Of a stretch of DNA of 64,000 nt, positions 1 to 10,869 are shown one piece after another. The stretch spans positions 516,270 through 580,269 of the forward strand of contig NC_085859.1 of NCBI RefSeq assembly GCF_034702125.1, read 5' to 3'. How positions within the stretch are numbered: the stretch's first letter is position 1; every line of letters begins with the position of its first letter. The position numbers and the translations under genes are program-made. The notes beneath the pieces were generated by a model that saw nothing but the letters and a program-made list of their open reading frames with translations, was not told the DNA's origin and did not search any database. The stretch is from Engraulis encrasicolus. Its lineage: Eukaryota > Chordata > Actinopteri > Clupeiformes > Engraulidae.

Positions 1-539
1 GTCTCCAGATCGCCATTACGGATGGTCGCGCAGGCACTCGAAGATGGACGCAGCTGTGCTCATTCCAAGGGTCATTTCCAAATAACACACGCAGACATCC
101 TAAGTGTCCATCAAGTTCATTGAAAGCGACTCCCCGTTGCCCGCGAGTCAGATAAAATATCCCTGGTTTTAGACTATGTAGCCTACGTTTTTCCAATTGG
201 CAATGCGGGACACAGAAAGGTAATTACTTGTGCGCCCTGCAAAAGTCCCAGTAGAAATCGCAGGCAGATGTTCTATGCAGACTGGACGATATAAAGCACA
301 CTAATATACACGCCTTTTAACACGAATGCCGTTCTGATTGTCTGGGGTGTCGAGGGTCGATAATCTCCCTGAAATGAGTTTTTGGAACTTTTGATGTCTG
401 CACAAGTGTACCTAGTTTCTAAACCTGTGTTTCTAAAACTGTTCCAAAATATTCACCACAGCTCACCTATGTGTAATTGCAGTCATTGACACATTTGTTA
501 TGCTAATGCTTTGGGGACCCGTTTTCTTTCTGTCTACAG
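1..539. other. Spacer upstream of the first visible exon
   Basis: No reading frame here can be tied to a protein family. Bases about 33-60 resemble bases about 7024-7051 in the same orientation (both contain GGCACTCGA followed by a GACG and CGCAG pattern), so the two may be copies of one repeat. Earlier exons of the forward gene may lie outside the window or go unrecognised here. Confidence 0.4.
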
Positions 540-821
540 AGCACATCTCAAGTACTGATGCCACCCTGTACCCATGTTGCCACTCAGACAGACCGACCTC
601 GCCGTTCGACGCGCACTACTCAGGTGTCAATGCGTACATTAGGCCCTCACATGAGAAGCAAAGGTTTGTTGTTTATACATTACATTTTTGTTTCAGTTTC
701 TGTTCATTTCTTTCTTGTGAGACAGATCATTATGAATTGAAGCAAAATGCTATTCCAGAATGTGTAGCTACTTGCAGTTACTATAGGCCCTACTATACTG
801 CTCCTTTCTGTATGTTATGGC

Positions 822-1276
822 CAGTGTTAGGCAAGTTACTCAAAAGCTGTAATGCATTACGGATTACATGTTACTGTCTTTTCCAAATCCCTTACACTAC
901 ACCATTGCTATATTTACACTACTTTTGCATTAATTTAGTTACTCTCATAAAAAGAATAGGCCAAGATATAGATCTGGTCATTTATTGCAGTGTGAAGCAA
1001 TCTCATGAGGCATGCATTTTTCACCTCCAACCCCGGAGGTGTTTTTGGCAGCATGCAGACTAAGAACTTCCAGGTTCAGGAATAGCTTCTTTCTGGCCCA
1101 CCACACTGTATACCCCTAAAAAACAGGTCATTGGAATGCATTTGTAATTTCAGTTATTTCATATTGTAACTAAGTAACTATTACAGATCCCCCCTGTAGT
1201 GCCTTGCATTACTGCAATACAGCAAAAAATTGCAGTAATTAATTACTTTTGTAATGCATTACTGCCCAACACCCAG
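822..1276. mobile_element. hAT-type MITE inside intron 1
   Basis: The element starts CAGTGTTAGGCA and ends TGCCCAACACCCAG, an imperfect inverted pair. It is flanked by the 8-bp direct repeat GTTATGGC (814-821 and 1277-1284), as expected for hAT target duplication. It holds repeated GTAATGCATTAC words and no transposase. A relative lies at 5643-5922. Confidence 0.75.
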
Positions 1277-2870
1277 GTTATGGCATTGCAGTATGTGAAA
1301 GTGTGTAGTGTCTTCTGTCAGTAACACACATTTTGTTGACTGTAGAAGTCCAATTTGATTGCGACATCGACGCAAAGAAGTGTGAAAGCAAAGGAGTAGG
1401 CACTTCTGATGCACCATGGGGCCCACCATCCTCTACACCCATAAGGCCCGTTCAACATCGCCCATCTAAAAGACCTCGGGTGGAGGAAGAGGAGGAGGAG
1501 GAGGAGGAGGCCACCACCAGCGCTGCTGCAGCTGCTGCTGACGTCACTGACACCCTCTCATTTCCTGATCCTCACGATCCAACATATGACCCTGCTGCAC
1601 AGTCGATGACCACGCTAACAGAATCGTCACAGCTTTCGTAAGTGCTTATGCATGTTCTCATCAGACATTAATACACACATTTGTATTGAAGAGTTTATTG
1701 TCAAACTAATGTTCTCTCCCCTTCTCTTTCTCCGTCTTATCTGTAATAGTGACAGCTTCTCAACATCAACATCAGCTGTCCAAGGTGCAGCAAGTCACCA
1801 GAGTTGAAAACATACAGGCGAGGAACATTTTTATCCATCGACCAGATCTGCCACCACTGTGAGTTCTTCAGACAATGGAAGAGCCAGCCACTAATTAAGA
1901 GCACACCAGTAGGCAACATCCAACTGTCAGCAGCCGTATATTTCAGTGGATCATCATTCTATCAAGTGCAAAAGGTAAAGTATACTTTTTTTTATTTCAA
2001 CACCTTTCTGGTGTAGTTTTTGAATAACTTTTTCATAAGTAACTCATTGCTTGTGTAATGAAATAATAAAGCTTGTATTACCCCATGTGGCAGGGTTTAC
2101 CAAAACTAGCTGCCTCAGTCTTTTATTTATTACATATATATTTTCATTTATAGATGTTTCAAGCCATGCGCCTCCAAAACATCAGTTACTCAGCATTCCG
2201 GAGGCATGCAAACCGTTTCCTTGAGCCGGCAGTGATTCACTCATGGCACCAGCTTCAAGACACTGAAGTGGAGTCTCTGAGGCACAAAAAAGTCAAGCTT
2301 GGCGGGGACATGAGGGCAGATTCACCTGGTTAGTTCTTTCCATCTGTCTATCTGCACACATCATGTATAACTGTTGCAATACGGACCCAAATGTGTGATG
2401 AAATTTGAATAACAGCCCTGTTTTGTATTTGAAGGACACTGTGCCAAGTATGGAACTTACAGTCTTATGAATCTGGAGACCAACAGCATCATTGACCTTC
2501 AACTAGTACAGGTTAGTGGGCACTTGTGTATAGAATGATGGACATTTTTACACAATTCGCATTGCCCATTATCTGCTCTGCTTTCACTCTCACTGACATT
2601 TCTTTCTCTATAACTCAACACTACGTCCTAGGCAAGATATATAAGCTTTGTGTTAAGTCAATATATACTTCCTTTCTATGTGTTCGCAGAGCAATGAAGT
2701 CGGTGGGAGCCACAATATGGAGAAAGAGGGACTCACAAGAGGACTGCAGCTGTTGGAGTCGAAGGGTGTGGCTGTGGACTACATTGTCACAGACCGTCAC
2801 CCCCAGATCCAGAAGTTCCTCAGAGACCGCAAGATAACGCATTATTATGATGTGTGGCATTTGGAGAAAG

Positions 2871-3522
2871 GTCAGTACCTTATGGGTTACAAAGTGCATT
2901 TTTAATTCCACGTAGGATTCTCATATGTATGACCATGACAAGCAGGGGTGGATTAATGAACAGGCCTATGAGACTTCTGTGTAGGCATAATTACCGTTAG
3001 GTGGGTTCGGCATTTAAAGTTGCGCTTTTGGGCTTATAGTAATCTCAGCATAGCATCATGTGCGTGGCCATGTGACACTCATTTTGTCATCTCAACATCC
3101 CAAATATGAGGGAGTGAGTCGGGTTGCTATTCCTTGCCCTGAAATTTATAAGAATGCAGGTAATTGCATCTAAAAACACAACATTTTCACCGACACCCCC
3201 CTACACAAATTTTCTACCCACCCACAGCACCCTCTGGCAAAGATGTGTTGCTGTCCCTCTGCGCACACACTGCATACGTTTAAAGTTCTATAGCACCCGA
3301 ACTCTCTAGCATGGGGGACTGGGGTGTATCATAGTGTCCCATTACCTGCTAGCTGTGAGCACTGTGTGTAGTTTTCTTAGCATGTCTGATTAGCAGGGTC
3401 AAGGTATGTTTTTTTTGTGGGGGTATGGGGGCCAAGACGGTGTCTGGCCCAGGGGGCCATAACTTCTTAATCTGCCCCCGATGACAAGTGTGAAGTACAC
3501 TAATACCTCTTGTGACTCTCAG
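2871..3522 (+). other. Long intron of the DDE gene
   Basis: This 652-base intron starts GTCAGT and ends CTCTCAG. I see no repeat boundary or second gene in it. Confidence 0.6.
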
Positions 3523-4627
3523 GTCTGTCCAAGAAGGTGGCAAAAGCAGCTAAAGAGAAGGACTGTGAGGTGGTGAAGAAGTGGCAACGAGGGATCAGCA
3601 ACCACGTGTACTGGTGTGCAACATCCTCCTCCTCTGGGGCCGAAAAACTTGCCAAGTGGAAATCTGTGATGAACCATATGCAAAACAAACACGAGCACGA
3701 CAACCCGATCTTCCCGAAATGCCTCCACCCTGACCGCAATAGCACAGACCGCAAGAAGTGGTTTAAACCAGGTACTTATTGTTATACTTTTATTATGAAC
3801 TCGCCGCATGTTGTGACAATGCCTTTTGAAGAGATATTTACATTACGCTTTATCTTTTCAGGTACCAAAGCCATACAGAGGATGGATTCTTGTTAACAAG
3901 AGGGTTCTCAATGATGTGGAGAAACTAAGCTCCCGGTACCAAACGTCAACTCTGGAAGCATTTCACAGCCTGATGTTGCGGTTCACACCCAAGAATGTGG
4001 TCTTTCCTTTCATCGGAATGCTGTGCAGGTACTATATGTTTGTAAACGCCAGCCTTTTCAACATGTTTGCAGTAGTGGCAGTGACACGAATAGCAATGTC
4101 TAAATCTTCCAAAAAGAAATGTGTTTTCCTACTCGCAAAGCATTGTTTTGCTATGGTTATGCCCAATTGAGGTCACAGGGCCACTAACCATATGCTTCTT
4201 AAATTTGATTTACAGACACTATCTGGCAGCACTTCACTTCAATGAAAATGCAGGGCGGACCCAGGCAAGAACCACAAAAGGAACCTTGAGATACAGCATC
4301 CACTACCCCAAGGCCAAAAAGGGAGGATACTCTGTGAAGCCAGTGAAGACAAAAGCAACATACCGTAAGATATTTCACAATTGTTTTAATCTTTTCACTG
4401 AAAAGTTACATTTGTAACAAAATATTTTTTAAAGGATATACATATTTACACTGAACAATATTTCCCAGGTTACGTGCACAAGATGATGAGTCTGTTGTTC
4501 GAGGAGGTCATCCCAAACCCTAAGCCATACTTGGAGGAGCTGGAAAAGATTCCTGTTCCGAATCCCCTGTCCTCAGCATTCCACCACCCTCCACTGGCAG
4601 AAGCTGTAGAATCCTACAGATCCCGCT

Positions 4628-6465
4628 TCAATCAAGGGCAGCCCTGAAGCCTACATACTGGCCCTCCGTGTCCGGAAACTCCTGTCTGATGCGCCGAACG
4701 ACACATGCCGGGATGACAACGCGGACTTTTCTCCCCAGCCAGCCCCAGCACCAACTGACGAAGCATCTGTAGGCCAGATGCCGGCATCGTCTGGAAGACA
4801 AAGATTGTTGTATACACTGTTTGTCAATGTTGTGCCTTTGCATTTTTTATGTAACATTTGTAAATAAATTGCACGATTTCTTACAGGAGCCCCCGGTGTT
4901 ATTTCTTTTTCATAAATCACTGTGCACAGATATGTATGTCTTTCAGTCTGGAACAATGAGTAATGATTAAAAAAATAAGTAGCGATGTGTAGTGTATGAT
5001 TTGTGTGTTTTACAATAGAAGTGACTGATTTTACTGCCACTTAAACAGTGCAGTGAGTATAGTACAACTACAGCATGCCTGTGCACACCGTTTTAACTTT
5101 GAAGATTTACAGAACGAGTACCTTTGGTAGCCTCTCACTCGCAGGCTTCCGTGGTCTGTCCGGAAGTCATTGAGGGCTTTCTGCAGTGCATATATATTTA
5201 GGCACACAGGTTCCAGTCCAGGGTGTTGGCTCATGCAGGCAACAGGGGTGATGGTATCGGTCAGTCTTGTCATTACCTAAAAAGTTGAACATGAATGTGT
5301 ATCATTTATCAACGACAAAGGCTACCCATCATCACACAAGTGCAGAGGTGTCCAAAGTAAAAAAAAAAAAAAGGTTTTTGGTACCTATAACACTAGCACA
5401 TGGCATAACATAGTTGTTACACCATTTACTCCACTCCACCCAATGAGAGACAGTGATGTTACTGAAAAACACTGAAACCCTTTTGAGCCAACCGTTTGCT
5501 GATCATAACGGAAGTACATGGATCTGCTTTCTTACTAAGACAAGTTACCTCTTGTGTTGGAAATAAACAGTTTATTTCTTTTTCATTTATACTTCAAAAA
5601 TGTATTCTGCATAAGCATCAGAGTATGGTGCATATTGCTCACCAGTGTTGGGCAAGTTACTCAAAAACGAATGCATTACTGATTACATGCTAGCCTACTT
5701 TGGCAGCATGCAGACTAAAACTACCAGGTTCAGGAATAGCTTCTTTCTGACCCACCACAATCCAGGTCATTGTAATGCATTGCAACTTGAGTTAATAGCA
5801 TTGTAACTAAGTAGTAAATGTTACAGCTTTTTGCCTTGTAATGCCTTACATTACCGCATTACAGCAAAAAGTGATGCATTGTAGTAGTTCGTAACTTTTG
5901 AAATGCATTACTGCCCAACACGGTTGTACACACAAGCTTTTGAGCAAGAGATGAAATGTCTATCGTACCTGGGGAATCTCACGGCAGCAAATGTTCTCCT
6001 CCTCAAGCGGCATTCTTTCACAATTGTCGCATGAACACCTAACAAACATGAATGGTATTAGACAATTTCTGTCTTCATATTGGTGTAATATTACCGAACG
6101 ATCATTCTGTGTTGGTGAACTGTTATCTGAAGACAAGCACACTACTTTAGAGGAGGAATTAAGCAGGAAGACCCTTTCTGGTTGTTGTAACATCAACATA
6201 CTAAAAGATTACAAAGACCAAGCGCTTACAGAATCAGAACTTGGTCACAACATTGTTTATTATTATTAGAAAGCATAGTTGAAAGCGATTGTTAAAACGC
6301 TAAGCATATTTGTTGTAATAACACGACAAGAACATATAGTAATAAACATTGAGATTACCATTCCGAAACGTTCATCGTCAAACGATGAGGAATCGGTTCC
6401 ACCTCCACCTCTCCATCGTCCTCTGACTCAGGGTCATATATATAAGGCTGTATCTCTGAAGACAT
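4628..6465 (-). CDS. P2X7 C-terminal (ballast)-domain protein, four exons, 164 residues
   Basis: Exons on the minus strand are 6465-6359, 6038-5969, 5276-5122 and 4790-4628. All junctions are GT-AG and the frame is open to TGA. The start was chosen because MSSEIQPYIYDPESEDDGE begins an acidic leader typical of this fish family. Next come CSCDNC with ENICCRE (exon 2), then a C-x10-C segment ending EPVC (exon 3). The last exon carries HLAYRCF, a W-rich strand, IPACVVRRIRQEFP and EGQYVGF, which match the end of the P2X7 receptor cytoplasmic domain. That domain binds zinc through such cysteines. There are no transmembrane or ATP-binding exons, so this is not a receptor; stand-alone homologues are known. 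The final exon overlaps the last exon of the forward DDE gene by 20 bases, tail to tail. Function unknown. It may be an accessory gene of the same transposon or a host gene. Confidence 0.8.
4863..4868 (+). terminator. Polyadenylation signal AATAAA of the forward DDE gene
   Basis: AATAAA lies about 216 bases after the TGA at 4645-4647. It falls inside intron 3 of the opposite-strand gene, so transcripts of the two genes would overlap through the last exon. No matching signal is obvious on the minus strand between 4628 and 4380. Confidence 0.6.
5643..5922. mobile_element. Second copy of the CAGTGTTGGGCA hAT-type MITE
   Basis: It starts CAGTGTTGGGCAAG and ends CTGCCCAACACGG, with the same internal words as the copy at 822-1276, including a shared 'ACCAGGTTCAGGAATAG'-like stretch. 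No clean 8-bp target duplication remains. It sits in intron 2 of the P2X7-C-like gene. Confidence 0.65.
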
Positions 6466-6601
6466 GTTGAGGTTTTAGTTCCAAAAACAATGTTTTCCAA
6501 ACAAGCAGACGAAACCAAGTACCGGTAGGCTTTGCTAGCTAACAGCTTGTAGCTTCCCAAAGTTGTACACAGCGCGAGCGGGGGAGGCGGGTTCATTCAT
6601 T

Positions 6602-6707
6602 CATGGGAGGGAGCCAATCAGAGAGACCTCATTATCACGTCACGCATATTCATGAGAGGGAGCCAATCAGAGACACCTACTTATCGCGTCACGCATATTC
6701 ATGAGGG
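6602..6707 (-). promoter_or_regulatory. Two tandem 49-bp units with CCAAT boxes upstream of the P2X7-C-like gene
   Basis: Units at 6602-6650 and 6651-6699 each contain GAGCCAATCAGAGA and a GTCACGCATATTCATGAG stretch. The first has CACGTCACGC and the second CGCGTCACGC, CRE-like half sites. They lie 140-240 bases upstream of the start at 6465 and are plausible promoter elements. This is inference from motifs only. Confidence 0.45.
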
Positions 6708-6974
6708 TAAGCCCTGAAAGCCGGAAAACCCTGTCGTTTCTGAACAAGCCATTTTTCCGGCCCTAAACACCAGCTTGAAACAAAATAACCACAGCGTTTT
6801 TTTAAACGGGACCAACGCGTAACACATTCAATAACATTGGGGAACACGGCAATATTAATGAAATAACGTTGAGAGGCGATCTTTAACAGAATACAGCTCT
6901 GCTCTCGCAAACTACTGGCATTGCGCTGCCACAAGAACAGAACAAGGAAGTAGCGAGACGACCAATCATAGCGC

Positions 6975-7135
6975 CTTTTTGTCTGCGTACTCCGCGTCCG
7001 TCCGACGGATAGTTAGATTTTTTTCGAGGCACTCGACGACGGGCGCAGAGCCTCTGAGAGGGGGGCGTGGACTCGCATAGACAGAAAACGGACGGACGCA
7101 GAGGCTATGCGTCCGAAGCATAAATCTAGCTTTAG
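6975..7135. repeat. Palindromic MITE-like segment
   Basis: GCGTCCGTCCGACGGATAG near 6992 is mirrored by CGGACGGACGCAGAGGC near 7087, and TTAGATTT is mirrored by AAATCTAG at the right. This suggests a short foldback element about 150 bp long. No target duplication was resolved. Confidence 0.4.
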
Positions 7136-7139
7136 TCAA

Positions 7140-7602
7140 CCTCATCCTGGCCTGGTTTGACTAGATGAGAAGAGGGAGATAGATTATTTATCACGATGTA
7201 GCCTATGCAGCACTTGCAAAATATTCAAATTAATATAGTATTCAGTGTATAGCCTACTCATAAATTGACCTATAGATTAATGTTAAATTGAGGGTTTCTT
7301 CTAACAGGTGCATTAGAAGAGGGGTTAATTTCCTGTTATCAAAATGCATCTCTCATTGCATAAGGAAGCTACTTTAATAGCTTGAATGATGAAAGAAAAT
7401 CATGAACTGTAGCCTATCACCACAATGATTTAGTGTGTCAAATATGTTAAGAAAGCATTAACATACTGAAGTTTCAAAATGAGCAGTGCTGAAAGTGGTA
7501 GGCTACATATAAAATAGTCTACAGATAAAACTGTATCAAAAGCTTATTCAAAAGAAATTCTTCAATCATTTATCATTTCTAATTGTCCTGGATAAAATAA
7601 CA

Positions 7603-7666
<64 letters not shown>

Positions 7667-8769
7667 TAGGTCTTTACCTACAGAATATGGTTTGATTGTG
7701 TTCCAAGAGGAGTTACAATTTAAAAAAAAATCCGTTTGCCAAATCTTTTCCACACGCGAGACGCGACAACCGTTACACGACATAGCCTATGGACATTTTC
7801 ACTGCGTGGTAAATGTGATTACGCAAACAATCGCTGAATATTTAGCGAGGGTAGGCACGAGTTTGACAGTCTTCGAAACGCATTTGGTACACTGCCGTGG
7901 CTACTATATTGTTAATATTATTCACGTCAGTGGTTTGGTGTATGGAATGTTTGTCTTCTCAATTGCCTATGTCCGTGAGTCGTGCGACCGGTTCAAAGCA
8001 CTCAAGCACACTTATGGTGGTGGAAATTAATGGCTTATTCAATATTAATGTTTAATGCTGAAGTGAGAGTTGGGGAGAGGCATGGAGTAGGCCTATCCTA
8101 AAGTTTGAAAGAACAGATCTTGACTTGACTCATACCGGTCAGGGCTCGTAGAGGCTACTACAGGCGCTTTTCACCTGCTGTCTCCTAGCGTGCTCCTTCA
8201 CTTCCAAAATGCAGAAGTTGTTGTCCCTCTCCTGCTGCTACAACACTACATGCGTGAACACATTATCTTGCCTCTGCTGCATGTTTTTTTTTTAATCCCT
8301 TTTCCGCAAGCTTTTCCACACCACCTTTTTGTTTTGGTCTCTCCTCTTGTGTCTCAAATGTGCGCGCATAATGCAGGGTAGAGGTGGGGCCGCAATGAAT
8401 AGTTAAGTCCAACTCACATGCACCAATGGGACACCCCCTCCCTCCACCCCCTTTATGTGTGGGCTGATGTCATTGGAGGAGGGCCGAGGGCCGTCAGCAC
8501 GAAATTGTGGGCCGCCGGTCACATTTTTTAAAAAACATTAATAACAATTATTTTTTAAAACCGACATCACCGGCCCTCTAGGGGCGTCGGCCCACCGGGA
8601 TTTTGCCAGATGACCAGTCCAGCTACTATATACAAATTGTTATTCTGTAGAAAAGCTACTACTTATATTTGCTGGAATACAGAAAATAATGCTTATTCTG
8701 ACAGTAGCAATGATATTTAGGAAAGATTTCACTGTTACAATATGAATATGCATGTTTAATATCAATCTC
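7140..8769. other. Spacer without a recognised gene
   Basis: AT-rich DNA with several GTAGGCCTA words. Open frames here are short and match nothing I recognise. A GC-rich patch at 8465-8600 contains a diverged inverted pair (GGGCCGTCAGCAC and GTCGGCCCACC) around an A/T core. Confidence 0.4.
7605..7663. repeat. (GA)n microsatellite
   Basis: About 29 uninterrupted GA units. Confidence 0.95.
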
Positions 8770-9115
8770 TGTTCAATGCCTTGCAAAATAGAACGTTTTC
8801 TCTGATTGCGTCTCCATCCACAAAACGCACATTGGCCAGGAGTTGCGCATGTCCACTATCAGCCTCGTCAAGTTGCAACGCAAATTTCTCACGGATACGG
8901 ATCTTTTCCAAAACCACACTTTCGATAACAGCAGACATGTCATCAATGTCTGGAAATTGTGTTATTTGAGAGAGGGACTTTGGCTATTTATTTAACCGCT
9001 TCAGGTCCAAGCTTCTCATTTACAATGGCTTTGCAGGCACGTAATATTAGTGTCTCTGCCACTGTGTGACTTCTGATTTAGCTACAAGTTCAGCTACGTG
9101 GTAGATAGCTTTAAA
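8770..9115 (-). pseudogene. hAT transposase remnant (ZBED5/SCAND3-like, DUF4371-type)
   Basis: Minus-strand frames give AIYHVAELVAKSEVT, then in another frame VAETLILRACKAIVNEKLG and VPLSNNT, then IDDMSAVIESVVLEKIR, KFALQLDEADSGHAQLLA and NVRFVDGD-ENVLFCKAL. These are successive blocks of the hAT family related to vertebrate ZBED5 and SCAND3. At least two frameshifts and one stop (TAA after LGPEAVK) separate the blocks, and both ends are missing. It is a dead fragment. Family assignment is from remembered block order, not a search. Confidence 0.65.
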
Positions 9116-9644
9116 GGGACACTCCACCCATTTTGCATTAGGCTTTCCATTAAGGGCGTTCATGATGGCGTTTTTTTGACAAGGTTGAACATTTGCTAGG
9201 CAGCGAGCATGCTCACTGTGTCCGCGTGAAGCATCCTGGTTAGAATTGCCGTTCACGACGCAGTTGAAGGGAGTGACCGCTGCTTGGCAGTCGTGACACA
9301 TGGCGTTGAACCATCGCGGGAACAAAAGTTTTGTCAAGCTGCCACGCAGTAACAAAAACCTACTGCTGGGCATAAAGACCTCCTCCATGATGTGAGGAAT
9401 CTGCCGTGATTGGTGTTCATAGCTCATGTGATTCATGTGTGTGTAGTTGAACGTGCTTCATTTTCTACATGCTGAAATGCATTTCATGCTCAAATGCAGC
9501 ATACTCAGAGTGGTATCATCCATATGTATGGTCGCACAACCCACTTACAACAGTAAAAAAGAGAAACAAACCACCCTGTCGTCAGATGCTCCATCTTCGC
9601 CACGTTAGGAGTGTATGCCGTAGGTTACAAAACCAGTACTATTC
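9116..9644. other. Spacer without a recognised gene
   Basis: A minus-strand open frame runs through most of this stretch (9047-9436), but only its last residues match the hAT remnant. I recognise nothing in the rest. Confidence 0.4.
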
Positions 9645-9725
9645 CGGGGGCCGCCTGCTCGACGGTTAGAGTAGTGGTTGCGCGCCTGACTTCCATTCGT
9701 GAGGTCCCCGGTTCGAAACTGCATC
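9645..9725 (+). mobile_element. tRNA-derived SINE head
   Basis: An A-box-like TTAGAGTAGTGG (9666-9677) and a B box GGTTCGAAACT (9710-9720) are spaced as in pol III tRNA promoters. The cloverleaf is incomplete and no tRNA 3' end follows, so it reads as a SINE head rather than a tRNA gene. Confidence 0.6.
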
Positions 9726-9829
9726 GAAACACAGGAAGTCTTTAGTTGCTGATGGTTAATGTGGAAACAGACCCGTTGCGAGAGACTTATCTTGTCTTTT
9801 ATGTATGAAAGTGCACGAAACAGAGTGGC

Positions 9830-9905
9830 CTTTGTGGTTGGCGCGCCATGGTAAAGCTACATATTGAACACCTGGGTTCAATCCTCGCAGGATGGGTTGG
9901 CGCTG
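9830..9905 (+). mobile_element. Second tRNA-like segment, probable SINE part
   Basis: GGGTTCAATCCTCG near 9884 is a good B box. The upstream TGGTTGGCGCGCC is only a weak A box. It follows the 9645 segment by about 110 bases and could be part of the same composite SINE. Confidence 0.4.
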
Positions 9906-10440
9906 TTAAGTAAAAAAAGTTAAAACGGTCCTATCTGAATGACGACTTTGGTCCCAAAACACAAAATGAATAGCCTAAAGTGAGTACTAATTAACTGAAT
10001 TATTACATGGAAGTGAAGCCAAATCATCACAAATTTAACTAAGACTTGTACCATGATTCACCGAGTGGTAACCTGTATCTCTACCTCAAGACCACCCGAT
10101 TTCTCTCCGAGAAGCAGAGAGAGTCTCGCATTTCACAAGCATGTGCCGACGATGGTAAGCGCGTCATGGAATTAGCGCCATGATTATTTAATTCCACGAG
10201 AGGGCGCCCTGGTACACCCGCTGTCAAAAAAGGTAGATCCACCCACAGACCTATAGATCCACCTTCTTTGCCGCTGTTGAAATCTCGTCGTCCTGATGTG
10301 TCCTGATGAATCACGTTTTGATCAAATCTTTTACTGCGTGGTTGCGACCGAGCGTATTGCTAGACACCCAGTCATACTTTTGAATGGTCTTGCAAAAATC
10401 TCCCAATTCCCCTTGAGATAGGAGAAATCCGCATTCATCT
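9906..10440. other. Spacer without a recognised gene
   Basis: Contains a short repeated word GTAGATCCACC/TAGATCCACC near 10235-10260. The open frame at 10081-10314 (minus) matches nothing I recognise. Confidence 0.35.
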
Positions 10441-10445
10441 GTTAA

Positions 10446-10502
10446 CACTTCCTCTGTCAATGATGTAAAAATCATCATTTTGCATCATTGACGGAGGAAG
10501 TG
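10446..10502. repeat. Perfect-stem hairpin
   Basis: CACTTCCTCTGTCAATGATG is mirrored by CATCATTGACGGAGGAAGTG with one mismatch, around an A/T loop. Flanking GGAGAAATCC (left) and GTGGATTTCT (right) extend the symmetry loosely. Confidence 0.7.
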
Positions 10503-10652
10503 AAAGAGAGGTGGATTTCTGTTGAGACTACAAGCCTTTTTCCCCACCCTTTCAACCCTGCCCATAGGGGGTTGGACCTAATGCTCTAACAGACCTATCA
10601 CAGATCAGTGTCCCAGTGCTTTTGAAATCACTGGCAATGAGGCTCCAGTGAG

Positions 10653-10850
10653 CAGTGTTGCCAGATTGGGCTGTTTCCCGCCCAATTGGGCTGCTTGGGA
10701 TGGCCGTCTGCGGGTAAAAATGGCATTTTGCAGGAAAACTCGGCCAATCTTTCCCATAGACATCAATAGAATTGGACAGGATTTATTGCTTCCAGGCAGG
10801 TTTTGAACATTTTTTGGGCTGGAAATCATCAGCCTCATCTGGCAACACTG
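10653..10850 (+). mobile_element. hAT-type MITE, CAGTGTTGCCAGA family, copy A
   Basis: Inverted ends CAGTGTTGCCAGAT and ATCTGGCAACACTG are flanked by CCAGTGAG (10645-10652) and CCAGTAAG (10851-10858), an 8-bp duplication with one mismatch. Copy B at 11588 lies in the opposite orientation. Confidence 0.75.
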
Positions 10851-10869
10851 CCAGTAAGTCACTGGCATA

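Larger units (their letters stand above)
540..4647 (+). pseudogene. DDE transposase-like gene, ten exons (Kolobok-type suspected), probably decaying
   Basis: Exons read from splice sites and frame: 540-663, 1346-1637, 1750 or 1791-1974, 2154-2328, 2435-2511, 2690-2870, 3523-3771, 3862-4028, 4216-4364 and 4469-4647 (TGA). The protein starts with a Ser/Thr-rich VATQTD repeat-like stretch and an acidic run, then a CHHC half finger. Candidate catalytic residues are D in GGDMRADSPG, D in TDRHPQIQKF and E in TLEAFHS. DVWH fits the C/DxxH signature of several DDE superfamilies including Kolobok. Two breaks are visible. With acceptor 1749 the frame stops at 1806-1808, and the usual CPxC half of the finger is missing. 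A frame change near 3885-3890 gives a stop at 3894-3896. In-frame AGs at 1790 and 3880 could bypass both. The 5' end is not seen. The superfamily name is inference; the shared family with the copy at 12794-21037 is clear. Confidence 0.72.

Noticed and set aside
500..1063. 187-residue forward open frame
   Set aside because: It crosses an exon in a different frame from the one that continues into the next exon and runs through a MITE.
4628..6465. P2X7 receptor gene itself
   Set aside because: Only the C-terminal domain is encoded; the protein is complete at 164 residues with its own start, and no channel exons are found nearby.
9645..9905. Functional tRNA genes
   Set aside because: A and B boxes are present but arms do not close into full cloverleaves; SINE heads fit better. 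Same for 34386-34460.
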